From contig JAKTNV010000268.1 in assembly GCA_022747635.1 (NCBI GenBank), forward strand, positions 214,269-278,268: DNA of 64,000 nt. The letters are read 5' to 3'. The notes below the pieces were generated by a model, which was given only the letters and a program-made list of their open reading frames with translations, searched no databases and had not been told where the DNA came from. Every line of letters starts with the position of its first letter. Within the stretch, counting starts at the first letter, position 1. Position numbers and translations under genes: made by a program. Positions 11,440-21,690 of this stretch are shown piece by piece. Source of the stretch: Hetaerina americana. Its lineage: Eukaryota > Arthropoda > Insecta > Odonata > Calopterygidae.

Positions 11440-14017
11440 AATAATAATATAATAATAATAAGGAAAGGTGGTGAAGGAGTTTCCTCAATCACAACTTTCC
11501 TTTTTTTTTATTGCGGAAGCAAATACAAAAAAGAATAGCATACAGAAAAATAGCATGATATGTTGAGGGGGTTCCTGCTCTCGCTTAATCCCCCTTTTGT
11601 GTTCTGATATAATTAACATCAATTACACAATATGAGAAAAAGAAATATCAAACAAGATGATACAGTAGTATTAAAATACAGAAGTAATGTACAACCCAAA
11701 TTTAGTACAATTAGAGATAATAATTATTACAAGAAATAAATATATTATTCTATGATAACACTTCAGTTTACAGAGTCATACAAGATTTTTTTTTCCTGAT
11801 CGTACACGAGGCAAAATAGTACACGTTAACTTAAAATAGCAATTACATACAATTTTATTTACACAATAAACGAGCAATACAATTACTAGTTTTATCAAGC
11901 ATTTAATTTACCAACTTCAAATGTCACTATAATTATCAAATTTCATTGCACCATTTTAAATAATTGGTCGCTGTTATGCTTAAGGCAAAATAGCACAATC
12001 TCACGCATCTTGGTTTTCTTACAAGTCATACTGTGCCAAATTTCATGTCTGGGTTTTTCATACTGTAGGCACTCCTCTATTCTATGCTTGGCGGTGTCTT
12101 CTGTTAGGCAGGTACTACATAGATTAGTCCTTGATTTTCCTATTCTATTGAGGTAGTGTCCAAAATTTCCATGCCCTGATAGGAGTTGCGTCGCTTTCTT
12201 AGTTAGCTTGAATTTTATATTTAGCCTTTCAATGACGTCTGGGAATATTTCTTTAGTGTAAATACCCTTATCGGAATTCAGCCAGTCTTTATTCCAGTGA
12301 TGAATTGTTTGTTCCCTGAGTATTTCTTTTAATTGTTTTTGCTTAGGGCGTGATTGTGTTCGATTTCGGAGTTGAAGTATTTTGTGCCTTGGCCCGATTT
12401 GACTTCGGTTATGCTAATTCTCTCCATAACCTCGTATTTTAGAGGTGGTTGTCCGGTAATTAAACATAGTGCGTCAGTGCTGATTGTCGAGTAACCTTTG
12501 CTAATTGCTAAGAGGCAGGGTCTTTGTGCTTCTCTAAGTTTCCTTTCGATTCTGCTGTAGTTAACCTTGTGACCCCAAATGGAGCAGCCGTAGGTAACAA
12601 TGGGTATTGCTACAGCTTTGTATATCAATTGAAGGGAGTCCGTTCCAAAATTAATTTTGCAATACCTACGGGCAGCTTGAAAAACTTTTTTGGTTTTGCT
12701 GGCTATGAAATTAATGTGGGCCTGATAAGTTAATTTTTCGTCTAAAACGATGCCCAAATACTTAAAAGATGGTGTGCGTCGGCTATTGCTATTGTAGATT
12801 TTGACACTGGGGTTCCTAGACATTTTATTTCCGAAGACCATGTATTCTGTCTTGGTTGTTGAACTTACCAATTTATTAACTATTGCCCATTGTTCTATTT
12901 GTCCAATACAACTTTTTGTCAGCTTCTCCATTTTATCTCTTGAGTTAGCTTCAATAGACAAAGCCATATCATCAGCAAAAGCTATTAATCTACATCCTAT
13001 GGGGAATTCTTTCCTTAAGATCTGGTTAGTAATAAGGTTCCACATTAACGGACCCAAAACAGATCCTTGTGGGCAGCCCCTGGTGAGGATTTTCTTTGTT
13101 GAGATAGTTTTCATTTTGTATACGACCTGTCTATTTGTAAAGTAATTTGAAAAGAGTCTGGTTAGGTTCGAAGGAATTTTTAGTGTTTTCAGCTCCTGAA
13201 GGACAGAAGGCAACCAGACAGAGTCAAATGCACCTTTTATGTCAATGAAAACTACTAATGTTTATTTGATTTGATTATTTAAGTTATTTAGGAGGGCCTT
13301 GATTGCGTCTGATGTACTTCGGTTTTTCCTGAAGCCATATTGATTAGGATGATATAGCCTGTCCTCGCGAATTATTTGTATTCTCTCTTTAATTAATCTT
13401 TCAAAGATTTTCCCTAGGTCAGGTAGGAGTGTGATAGGACGAAAAGAGCTGGAATCTGCGTGGTCTTTTTCTTTTGATTTTAAAATTGCATGTAGGGTCC
13501 CTGATTTCCAAGTGTCGGGGAAGTATGATAGCAGCAGACAGTCGTTGTAAATATTTGCTAGAAAACTTGTTATGTTGTAAACAAGTTTTTTGATAACAAG
13601 GCCGTGGATTTGGTCATGTCCAGGCGCTTTTTTCGGTTTAATCTGACCAATTGCATGGAGAACTTCTTCTTCCGTGAATGGATCAAGTTTTTCAGACTCG
13701 GGGATTATTTTAGATTCCTTCCTGATTTGCTCATGCTCCTTGTTGTCGAATGTGTCGTCCGGAAGCAGAGTGTCAAGGGATAGCTTGATTTTTTCCTCCA
13801 ACAAAGGGATGCTTCCGTCGTCCCTGAGGGTAGTCCCTTGGATGGTTGGTAGCTTCATTTTTTCCGAGAACAATTTATAAATGAATCCCCAGGCATTTTC
13901 TTCGAGGTTTCAGGAGCTGAACTTCTCCCAGGATTTGTTTTTAGACTCTTTCACTTTAAGTTTATATTCCTTTAGTTTGGCCTTGTATCTACTTCTTAGG
14001 ATATTTTTGTCTTCCCT
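11440..14017 (-). mobile_element. R1/LOA-like LINE, 5'-truncated, inserted in the leader of element A
   Basis: A 2.6-kb non-LTR element. Its 3' end is a TAA-repeat at 11439-11462, next comes a 3' UTR (to about 11950), and RT and C-terminal sequence extend to about 14010. The 5' end (endonuclease and ORF1) is missing. The uninterrupted target is visible at 44551-44570. It is not in rDNA, so despite R1-like protein features it is not a site-specific R1 copy. Confidence 0.9.
11950..14010 (-). pseudogene. R1-like LINE ORF2: reverse transcriptase and C-terminal CCHC domain
   Basis: RT fingers lie at 13262-13873 (KKAPGHDQIHG, then FRPITLLPDLGKIFERL, then NQYGFRKNRST). The palm and thumb lie at 12329-13260 (GCPQGSVLGPLMWN, FADDMALSIEA, FKYLGIVLDEKLTYQAH). 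The catalytic FADD is intact. A C-terminal Cys-x2-Cys-His-Cys knuckle of R1 type is readable at about 12060-12135 in another frame. A stop at about 13260 splits the RT, a frameshift lies at about 12340, and the 5' end is truncated. Confidence 0.85.
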
Positions 14018-14296
14018 ATCCGATACCCATGGTGGGCGCTGAATGGGATAATTGATGGTTCCTGATGAAGTGATCTTTAGTTTAATTGCGCGCAGAGAAT
14101 CGCGATGAGGTTATAGCACGTGTCTTAAAATAATTATTCGTTAGGTCAGCACAGATTAGCATATCCCACCTGTTCGAGAAAATACGGAACTTCCGAATTA
14201 AAAAGGTACACGGGCACATGATAATCTATGAGACACTGTCGCATACACTTAATAAATCACAAGTCTAACCGTGCAACCCCTCACCTGACACCAATA
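14018..14296 (-). other. LTR element A: leader and primer-binding site
   Basis: Reading the minus strand, the LTR ends in GCGACA at 14297, three bases follow, and then TGGTGTCAGGTGA (14293-14281) fits a primer-binding site. It resembles the complement of a tRNA-Leu 3' end, with about 10 of 12 bases matching from memory. The same layout recurs at 25350-25366, 27175-27200 and 44810-44826. Confidence 0.7.
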
Positions 14297-14498
14297 TGTC
14301 GCAAGAGGGGTTTCTATGGTGCGGCACAAAGGGTATCGGGGAAGGTCAGAGAAACTACACCGAGTATTACCAAAGCAGACGTATATTACCCAACATCAGT
14401 CATAATGCACCATTTACATAAGTATAAGCAAATTATGGATGGCTATACCCTCGGTAAACCAACGCGAGTGCGGACAGAATTCAAATGGCAGAAAATTA

Positions 14499-14708
14499 AT
14501 GCAACAATTTCAGAGCGTAAAAATCATTCGCCTTGACTGGGACTCGAACCCAGATCCCTCAATATCCGGTCGAGTGCTTTAGCCACTTAAGCTACCGAGG
14601 CGTCCTCTTAAACTCTGAAATTTTGGGGCTTTTTAAAGGAACTAGATGTTATGACGAAATACCGTACAAAGTTACTGTTGCGGCATCTCCCGCAGTTTCT
14701 TTGGAATT
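14499..14708 (-). mobile_element. tRNA-related SINE with cloverleaf head and 13-bp target duplication
   Basis: Flanked by perfect 13-bp direct repeats TGGCAGAAAATTA (14486-14498 and 14709-14721); the empty site is at 45016-45028. The minus-strand head (about 14602-14530) contains an A box TAGCTTAAGTGG and a B box GGTTCGAGTCC. It folds as a tRNA: acceptor pairing of CGCCTCG with CAAGGCG (one mismatch), D stem AGC/GCT, anticodon stem CTCGA/TTGAG, T stem CTGGG/CCCAG. Short inverted repeats (AATTTCAGAG and CTCTGAAATT) bracket the head. The tail at 14668-14708 matches the other copy in the plus orientation, so head and tail point opposite ways. Confidence 0.8.
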
Positions 14709-14974
14709 TGGCAGAAAATTAGCTGGGACAGGGTACATGCAGGGAGGACGCGGTCACGAAACACATAACCTAGGCGGAGCCCTCGTCCGTCGGAAAGGAA
14801 GAGAGTATTGCAGGGTGGACGAGGTCAAACGAACGTAGCCTAGGCAGAGCCCTCTTCCGTAGTTTAGTCAGGAATAGGACACACTGTCGCGACAAGCGCA
14901 ACATAGCCGAATCATCGTGCCCTACCGGTCACCGCCAGATAACCAACTGACTGCTTTTTTCCCGGCGACCAGGG

Positions 14975-14982
14975 CTTTTATA
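14975..14982 (-). promoter_or_regulatory. TATA box of LTR A
   Basis: TATAAAAG on the minus strand, with a TCAGTT initiator at about 14949-14944 downstream. The spacing of about 32 bases fits RNA polymerase II core promoters. Confidence 0.6.
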
Positions 14983-15087
14983 CCCAATTTAGGAGTCAGG
15001 GGAGGAATACTTTTGAAACATTGTCTTTGGTCACGTGGCACATTCGGAGGAGCCAGGGAAGGAGTCCCATGTCGCATACTTGCGACA

Positions 15088-15289
15088 TGGTACTCCTAGA
15101 ATTTCGTTCAAGTATAATGAGCTCTGTTGTTTGAAATATTAATTAATCTGACTTCTAATGATTTGAACCGAATAGAAATTATTTTAAAATCAAATATTTT
15201 CTCAAACAACATTGTTTTACTATTTTTACATTATAAACGAGAATATTAAGAGCATATAACTGTTAAGAGCCTACTGTATTTTATTAATG
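15088..15289. other. no recognisable feature
   Basis: AT-rich spacer between LTR A and repeat C. I see no ORF, repeat match or RNA structure in it. Confidence 0.5.
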
Positions 15290-16825
15290 AAATAAGACTG
15301 GATCTGAACTCCAATTTGAAACCTTTCATTCTTCACTTCTTTGTTACTATTGCCATGGAGACGTCGCCATCAAATGTTCAAACCAAACAAACTTAATTCT
15401 CAAGTAATGTATTAGATTGTTGTCACATTTTAAATTTCACTTATCGCTAATGCCTTTGAGCGTACTGTGCTTACCTTCAGAAATACACGATACACGTTCA
15501 TTAAGGCTATATAGTATTCATTCTCAGATTCAGAACGCACAAATTATTTGATTGCATTGTGAATTAATGGGTGACATTAAAGGATCTACCGTAACCAAAA
15601 GTTGTATTGCACTCTTTGGAAGAATACATCTCTTTGAGGTGAACTGTCTCAGTGTCAATTTTAAGGTTATTTATGTGTATTTGAACTTCTTCCTATTTAC
15701 GCCACACATGGAAAGAATGGACTGGTGATATCTTTTATGAAACATATACCTTTCAAATTCTGGCGAACACCTAATTACATTCACGACAAGATTACCAGCT
15801 GCTGAGATAGTTGTCTTTTAATTTGTTCTGATGATAAACTCTTCTTGAATTGACTGGAGTATCCATCTAAGCGTAGAAAATATATATGTTAATGCTTCTT
15901 TTTGAAGTAATTATGGTCTATGTTTTGGATGGAATTGAACAGGAATCAAGTGCCAACCTACAGCTGTAAATAGTGTCAATATAAATTGAAAATAATACTT
16001 CATTTTGTATTCCACGATTAACCAGTACATTGAGACCAAATTATTCAAAGTGGATTTTTAAAATACAATTTATTGAAAGATTCAATATTGAAAAATTAAA
16101 CATAAAATAAACTGTATTTAATACAGGCTCGGTAGAAGATAGGGCTTCTTAAGTTATTTCCACATCCATTTTGCAATTACCCCATTGGGTGCCACAAATC
16201 CTATATTATGAAGCACTCCTTTTTAATTACAGTGTTTGTAAAATGAATTCATTTCTTCATCTTCATTGTATTTGATTGGCATCTATAGGCTTAGAAATGC
16301 CATTTATTTTAGAATATATGTATGACATATATAAGTCAATTGTTTTAAATGCACGCGATTTCAAAGCCAATTAATAATTACTGATTCCATACAGGTTCAT
16401 TGAGTATATTTTATTTATTTTTATAGGCTTTATTTTCATAAAAAATTCAGAATCAATCAAAACAGATTTCGATGAAATATTGGAACAGTTTAAGACGATG
16501 AGAAGTCTCCTTGAATTATAAAGTTTGTGTTCAAAAATTATAAAATATCAAACCAATTTAATGACAGACTCATTTAAACAATTATTAATTCATTTATGCA
16601 TTCATTGTCATTTAATTTTGGACAATTTATCAACCCAAATTAACATAAACATATTAAATATTAATCTTCATTACCTCAGAATAAAACATCCAGAAACGGA
16701 CATATTTTTTAATGCAGTTTGTGACAGTATTATATTTCGAGATTATGACTGCCCATTTATGCTTGCTTTAGCACAATTGTATCTGAAATGGGGATTATCA
16801 GGATGATCCCATAAAGGTTCTAATA
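15290..16825 (+). repeat. dispersed repeat C, copy 2 (diverged)
   Basis: Aligns with 40777-42150 throughout its length, with many substitutions. It starts with an AACCTTTCATTCTTCACTT block and includes the damaged X-box at about 15350 and the MRSLLEL-type segment at about 16500. Its last part (16340-16825) is closer to copy 4 (45236-45600 and 48034-48150) than to copies 1 and 3. The jockey-like LINE begins at about 16825 in both this copy and copy 4, so the two loci are duplicates of one insertion event. Confidence 0.75.
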
Positions 16826-16968
16826 ATGGGTTACCAGTATTTCCTATTGCTTGTTGAAATGACGTGGCTAGGTCACTTAGATATGTTGGAAGGTCCGGCA
16901 TTTTTAGATCGGTGTGAATATCTGAGTTTCTTACAAACCAGGCATCGTATGTAAGGGTTCATAGAGTA

Positions 16969-17705
16969 TTATTTTGGAAGCGTGTCATTTTCTTCAATTT
17001 GGTTGCGGCTATTGAGCCCCAGGCTGGGTAGCCTTAAGATAGGTGGTATCATAGATTTAAATAACAGTACCTTGGTTAGAAGACAAAGGGGACTGGTGCG
17101 TTTTATGAGGGGATAGAATAAGAAAGCGGCTGAATTGGCCTTGTTGAGTGCATATTGAGTGTGTGATTGCCAAGTGAGTTTACTGTCTATTTGTACACCA
17201 AGAAATTTAACCGATGATGCCTGGGGGATTATTTCCCTGCAATAGTGGATAGGAGTAATGTGAGGTGTCTTCCATTTTCCGGCGTAGTTTACGTTTATGC
17301 ATTTTGTGGTTTTTATTGTTAGTTTCCAATCGGTCATCCACTCTGCTATGCTCTTGAGGTGTTCTTGGATATTTTTCGCGGCATGATTTGGGTCAAAGGA
17401 AGTTGACGCTCCAGCTGTGTCATCCGCATGGAGGTAGCTTTTGGGTCGGAGGGGAGGTTGTTAATGTAGAGGTTGAATAAGACAGGTGACAAAATTGATC
17501 CTTGAGGAAAGCCTGCGGATATGAACCGGGTAGTTGATTTGGCATTGTTGAGGGCTACAAAGAATGTGCGGTTTAAAAGAAAGGAGGGGATTTGATAGGT
17601 GTTTGATAAAAGATTTAGGAAGGTTTTTAAGGTGCAGGTAGGAGATTTGATCGGGTCCCGGTGATGACTTGGTTTTGGAGTGGGACATAATGGAGTAAAG
17701 TTCAT
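16969..17705 (-). pseudogene. jockey-like RT palm and thumb fragment
   Basis: Contains GFPQGSILSPVLFNLYINNL (17520-17461), then a frameshifted Y/FADD region (about 17430-17400, where the aspartates are displaced), then KFLGVQIDSKLTWQSH and a C-terminal domain. The fingers block between KSFIKHL and SFLLNRTFFVA, present in J3, is deleted here. Confidence 0.75.
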
Positions 17706-18687
17706 CAGGAGTAATTTCCAGGAATATTTGGAATGGGCAAAGTGACAGGCCAGAGACGCTGTTCAATGCTTCTGAATCCAACAAGGATGTATTATTGTTT
17801 TTAAAAATGCAATCGAGGGAGTCGGCAGAAGTATTTGCTATGTCGCTGTCATCGTATAGAGCTCCCCCATTATGTGGTATTGGCGGGTTGGGTACCTTTT
17901 TCCTTCGTAGACAGCGGGCTAGGGTCCATACCGCAGTGTCCTTATGTGAGAGTGAACTTATTTTCTCATGCCAAGTTTTTTCTCCAAGTAGTTCTAGGGC
18001 TTCTCTAGTGTTGCACATTTTGAAGAGAAGTTCACAGTGAACAATGCCTTCTCTGTAATTGGCTGTTTTTGGACCACCACAGTTAATGCATTTGGCTGGG
18101 GAGGTTTTGTGTTTCTGGCATTCTCTATAATGGTGAATGCCAGCACATTCGGTGCATTGAGGTGGGAGGCCGCACGTCTTGTAGGTGTGCCCATTGCATT
18201 GGCAACTTAGGCACTGTGGAGGTTCAGGTGGAGGTCTGTATGGTTCCACCGAAGTCTTAAGGTGGAGAACCAAATTTAGCTCTAGAAATTCTTTAGAGCA
18301 GGAGGAGACCTGGAGTGGGACTTGGTAGGGCAGGAGAGGAATGGGGACGATTCGTGGGAGCTCGGCATTAGGGTTGGCACCCTTTCTGCCTCTGAAAACA
18401 GTTTGGTCGGGTTGAACGCAGTTGAGAGGTATTCTCCGCAGAGAAGCCAATGTCCGACAGAGCTTCTTCAATGTCTTCTTTTGGGATATTTGTGGGTATT
18501 CCCCGAAGGACAAAATGAGGCTTTTTGTTTGATTGAAGTTGGTACGTACCTGTATAGTATGCGTAGTTAATGGAGGTGAGTTTTTTAGTGACAGCTCTGA
18601 AGTCGGAGATGGTTTGGCATTGAACTCGAATCTCATTGCGAATGAGACTTGCCACAGGAGGAATTGTGCAGGCTTGCCGGATTTCAT
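17461..18687 (-). pseudogene. chimeric ORF: jockey-like ORF1 knuckles fused in frame to RT fingers
   Basis: One open frame of 408 codons. Residues about 145-220 are the ORF1 zinc knuckles. Near residue 232 (about 17990) it switches to WHEKISSLSHKD, which in copies J2 and J3 lies inside ORF2 just before the RT fingers. RT sequence (SSPGPDQISYLHLKNL) then follows and is lost by frameshift at about 17630. The join results from a deletion removing the end of ORF1 and the whole endonuclease. It has no start signal I trust and is probably accidental. Confidence 0.7.
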
Positions 18688-19082
18688 TTTATTTAATTTG
18701 CCAGTTGGTTATGTCGCAGAGAAAAATGGGAGGGATACGGGGTTTAGGAGGTGGAGTGGGCTGAGCTGCAGTGTCAGCATCATCACATGGGGTTTCCTTA
18801 TTTTGGTCATCCTAGGGGGAGGGGGAGAGGCAGGTGAAGCGGTTACATGTGGAAATTTGAAAGTATTACTGGGCAGATTGGTTTCTGAGCTTTCGTTTGG
18901 TGGAGACCGTTTGGTAGGGCTAATTGGCAGGAGCAGAGTGCTTGATTGTAGGACTTTGGGTTTGGTATATAGGCTAGGCTCTTGAGGGGATTGAGGAGGA
19001 GTTTTACTCCCAGCGCACCTTGGCAAGTGGGCTGACGAACTGGGGGGGTCCTGCTCCAGGAGCGTCTCGCCTTATATAGCAT
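18000..19082 (-). pseudogene. jockey-like ORF1 (proline-rich N-terminus, RNA-binding fold, zinc knuckles)
   Basis: Three parts in three frames. 19082-18709 is Pro/Ser-rich. 18655-18368 holds the RRM-like jockey ORF1 domain with YYTGTYQLQ and FVLRGIPTNIPKEDIEEAL. 18230-18040 holds zinc knuckles (CLSCQCNGHTYKTC, CTECAGIHHYREC, CINCGG). ORF1 packages LINE RNA. Frameshifts at about 18700 and 18360 break it. The zinc-knuckle frame runs on without a stop into ORF2 sequence. Confidence 0.8.
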
Positions 19083-19099
19083 CGCGCCTTTGGGGGGAT

Positions 19100-19500
19100 G
19101 ACATTACATTGGCAAAAGTAGTGAATGAAAATCATACAAAAATAATAATTAAAAAAACATTCATCTTCACATTGTTCACTTGTGAAATTCGTAACACTAC
19201 ATTAATGCAGTAACGTCGGCATTTTCTTAGCCTGAGTGTTCGTAAAAAAGTCATAGAATTACAGCAAACATTAAAATATAAGTACATATGACTAGGGTTA
19301 AAATGAAGGAGCACTCCGTCTTTGTTTTCCTCTTTCCTCAAAGCTTGCACTAATATTCACGTGAGCACTATACACACCGTCTGGAATAATAGAGCGAGGA
19401 GCATGCAGAGTCCGCTTGTCCAGCCGGTCTTCTCCTTTAGGAACCACGTTAACTCCTCAATGCAGCCGTAGAAGAAGGTCATAAAGTTGAAGGACTAGCA
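19100..19500 (-). pseudogene. Env C-terminal membrane anchor remnant (element B)
   Basis: Just after the extra ORF of element B the minus strand encodes a short juxtamembrane stretch (WFLKEKTGWTSG), a hydrophobic segment (GLCMLLALLFQTVCIVLT) and a charged tail (ALRKEENKDG). This is the layout of a viral Env membrane anchor and cytoplasmic tail. A TGA interrupts the hydrophobic segment at about 19360. The Env ectodomain is absent between this and the extra ORF. Assignment is by position and character, not by sequence match. Confidence 0.45.
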
Positions 19501-19514
19501 TACTAGTGACACAG

Positions 19515-20009
19515 TTATTGGCACTTCTGAATTTCGGTTTCCGGGCGGCGTTTGCGGCTCTTTCCCTGCGATTTTGCTTGCGGTGGGTGTGGTGGAGAGG
19601 TTTCCTGGCTCTCAAGGAATTTCCTAGGTGCTAAGGGAGTGCGGCAAGGGACCTTGGGATAGAAAGGGAGTAACTGTTGCAGGTAAATTGTCGCATCACC
19701 GAATTGGGTGGGCGCATTAGGGGCCAATCGATGTCCTTCCAGGTGTCGAGGCCGCCAGGTGGTTGTGGTCGCGTCAGCAACATTGCGTCCATCGTCTTCC
19801 GTGCATCGGGCATCTTCTTCCCATGTGGAGGCGGTCATGGTCATCAAAGGTTGGGTCAGGGATGGCACCAAGTGCAGATCCTTTCCAGGGATGGGCGCAT
19901 ACTCGGGGGTGAATGGGATACTCCATTCTGCATCGGCGTCCAAACTGCATCTCCGCCTCTGAGAGTCCTCGCACTTGCAAGTCGGACACATCACTTCCAA
20001 AAATGGCAA
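19515..20009 (-). CDS. extra ORF between pol and env of element B (164 codons, function unknown)
   Basis: Begins about 55 bases after the integrase frame ends (20065) and sits before the Env anchor remnant, the same place as the 247-codon ORF of element C. It is proline- and threonine-rich and ends in a basic segment (GKSRKRRPETEIQ). The N-terminus has a cysteine cluster (CPTCKCEDSQRRRC). I see no convincing residue-level alignment with the element C ORF beyond the composition and basic tail. The start codon is uncertain. No function can be assigned; a basic nucleic-acid-binding accessory protein is an inference. Confidence 0.5.
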   Translation of the reverse strand: MPFLEVMCPTCKCEDSQRRRCSLDADAEWSIPFTPEYAPIPGKDLHLVPSLTQPLMTMTASTWEEDARCTEDDGRNVADATTTTWRPRHLEGHRLAPNAPTQFGDATIYLQQLLPFYPKVPCRTPLAPRKFLESQETSPPHPPQAKSQGKSRKRRPETEIQKCQ

Positions 20010-20064
20010 CTAATTTCCTCCTCTAGGGTACCATTGCTCCAGGCAGGCTCAATCCCTCTGCTGG

Positions 20065-21175
20065 TTAAGAATGGATTTTAGGATTAGAGGAAAGTTCTCT
20101 ACTTGGTAACGGTCGGAGATTATAGGGGAAAGAGGGATTGAAGGGAGGACTTGGAGTTGCAATATAATCTTCAAGGCCTTCGAAGTTGGATGGTGATAAG
20201 GAGACACGAGCGGGTTCTTTTGGAGAGGGGTATGTTGGAGGTTGCTCGGCGTCTTGTGATGCCATGCCGTCAGATAAAAACAGAAGTAAGGGATTATCTG
20301 GCGGTGAGGGTAAAAGGTTACGCATATGACTTAGGAGACGTCTTCCGTGTTTCAGGTCCTCTATGTCTGCGGTAACAGGGCTTCTAAATTTAACTGTATT
20401 GGAGGGTCCTCTCCAACGGGAAACTAACTTCCGTGCTTGACCACTTGGTGCTTGCTTGCTGCTTGCTGTTTCGATAAGTGAGCAATGCGAAGCCCAGTTG
20501 TTCGTCCCAATCAGAGTGGTCTTGGGCTGCATAATGGGAAGTCACGGAAGCAAAGGAATGGTGTGCATGCCCTAGACGACCATTTGAGGCGGGGTTATAT
20601 GGAGAGAAGTGAAGATAGATTATATTTTCAGTTCCCTGCAAACGTTTTTCATTAGTTTCGAAGTGAAGTTTGCACCTCTGTCTGCCAGTAAATATTTAAG
20701 CACACCGTGACGGCAAATTATGTGCTCGAAAAAAAATCCTGCTACTGTTTTAGCCGATTGATCTGGAGTCGTAAAGGCTTCATGATATCTTGCGAAACAA
20801 TCTTGGCGAGTTAAACGATATTGGTTAACTCGGAGGGATAGGGTAAGTGGTCCAACAATATCCAAAACTAATTTCTCAATTGGGTAGGCGGCTTCAACCA
20901 CTGGCTGTAATGGAATATTATTCACGCGTAATTTGCTCATTTGGCATTCGATGCAATGCTGAACGTACTGGAGGGTGTCCGAATAACAGCCTTTCCAGTT
21001 GAAGTGTCGCTGGACGATTTCCACCATTTTCTCGATTCCGTGATTATTCCTCATAGGGGATTATCGTGGCAACGAGTCAAAATGAATTTCCGCATATTTT
21101 TGGGTGCACATTTTATAAAAATTGGTTCAATCTCCGAAGGGTCAACTTTCTATAGCACATTTTCCTCATCGTAAA
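20065..21175 (-). pseudogene. element B integrase (zinc-binding, DDE core, C-terminal domain)
   Basis: Integrase joins element DNA to the host genome. The HHCC domain (about 21115-20940), the first Asp (LVLDIVGPL), the second Asp (LLADRGANFTS) and the NPASNGRL block are present. The catalytic Glu 36 residues after the second Asp is replaced by Gly (NGRLGHAHH, against NGRLERAHQ in element C). A frameshift lies near 20630. The C-terminal part (20532-20065) has RGPSNTVKFRSPVTADIEDL. The copy at 50720-51560 has the same Glu-to-Gly change. Confidence 0.85.
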
Positions 21176-21690
21176 AGTAGCCGGACTAATGGGAACTCCT
21201 TGAACCCGTCCCATCGCTATTCTCCACGAAGTCATTCAGTTTATGAAACAGTATTGCACCGTGTCGGCCTCTTCGCAGGGTCCTAATGGGGGATTCTCGC
21301 ACGAAATGAAATCTACTTCCTCAACTTTGCTGCATACAGATTCTAAAGACATCATGTGGTCAGGTTCAAATTTAATGGTCTTGTTCTCAAAATAAATCTA
21401 GCTACGATACTTTTTCATAAAATCCAAGCCAAATATGCCTTCATTGAGTGGGTCCCCTAGATTTATTACTAAAGCATCATGAGGGTAAACACGATTGTCT
21501 ATACAGAAAGGTACGCGACTCTGACCGTTTGTCATCAATACATGACCTGAGGCGCTGCTCACTCACGCGCGGTCGTACGGGGCTATTCCTAATGTATCTA
21601 AAAGGAACACTCTTTCGTGAAGTATCGTGACCGCCGCGCCTGTGTCTACAAGGAAGTGACGTAATTTTCCTATAATCAGCACGCTAATCG
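21176..21690 (-). pseudogene. element B/D aspartic protease, with RT and RNase H deleted after it
   Basis: HFLVDTGAAVTILHE (about 21660-21615) is an intact aspartic-protease active site. The SASGH block, NLGDP and GLDFM follow, but TGA/TAG codons at about 21550 and 21400 interrupt it. At about 21230-21180 the sequence passes directly into the start of the integrase, so about 1.5-2 kb of RT and RNase H found in element C is missing. The same structure is present at 51565-52110. Confidence 0.8.

Larger units (their letters stand above)
14297..15087 (-). repeat. LTR of element A (with SINE inside)
   Basis: Plus-strand ends are TGTCGCAAG and CTTGCGACA, a perfect 9-bp terminal inverted repeat of the TG...CA kind. 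It is about 790 bp including a 210-bp SINE. On the minus strand a TATAAAAG box (14982-14975) is followed about 32 bases later by TCAGTT, an arthropod-type initiator, so this LTR carries a recognisable promoter. The outer edge lies in a 17-bp-arm palindrome (15060-15097). A truncated copy lies at 44825-45228. The partner LTR is not in the window. Confidence 0.8.
16825..19085 (-). mobile_element. jockey-like LINE, copy J1 (internally deleted)
   Basis: ORF1 (19085-18000) is joined directly to the middle of ORF2 (17990-16969). The whole endonuclease and part of the RT are missing. Downstream flank 16340-16825 is shared with copy J3, so J1 and J3 derive from one ancestral insertion, later duplicated. 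Confidence 0.85.

Noticed and set aside
11440..14017. Site-specific R1 in ribosomal DNA
   Set aside because: Flanks are the leader of an LTR element, shown by the empty copy at 44524; no 28S rDNA sequence is present.
19677..20081. 134-codon plus-strand ORF opposite the element B extra ORF
   Set aside because: Antisense shadow; no motif and wrong strand for the element.
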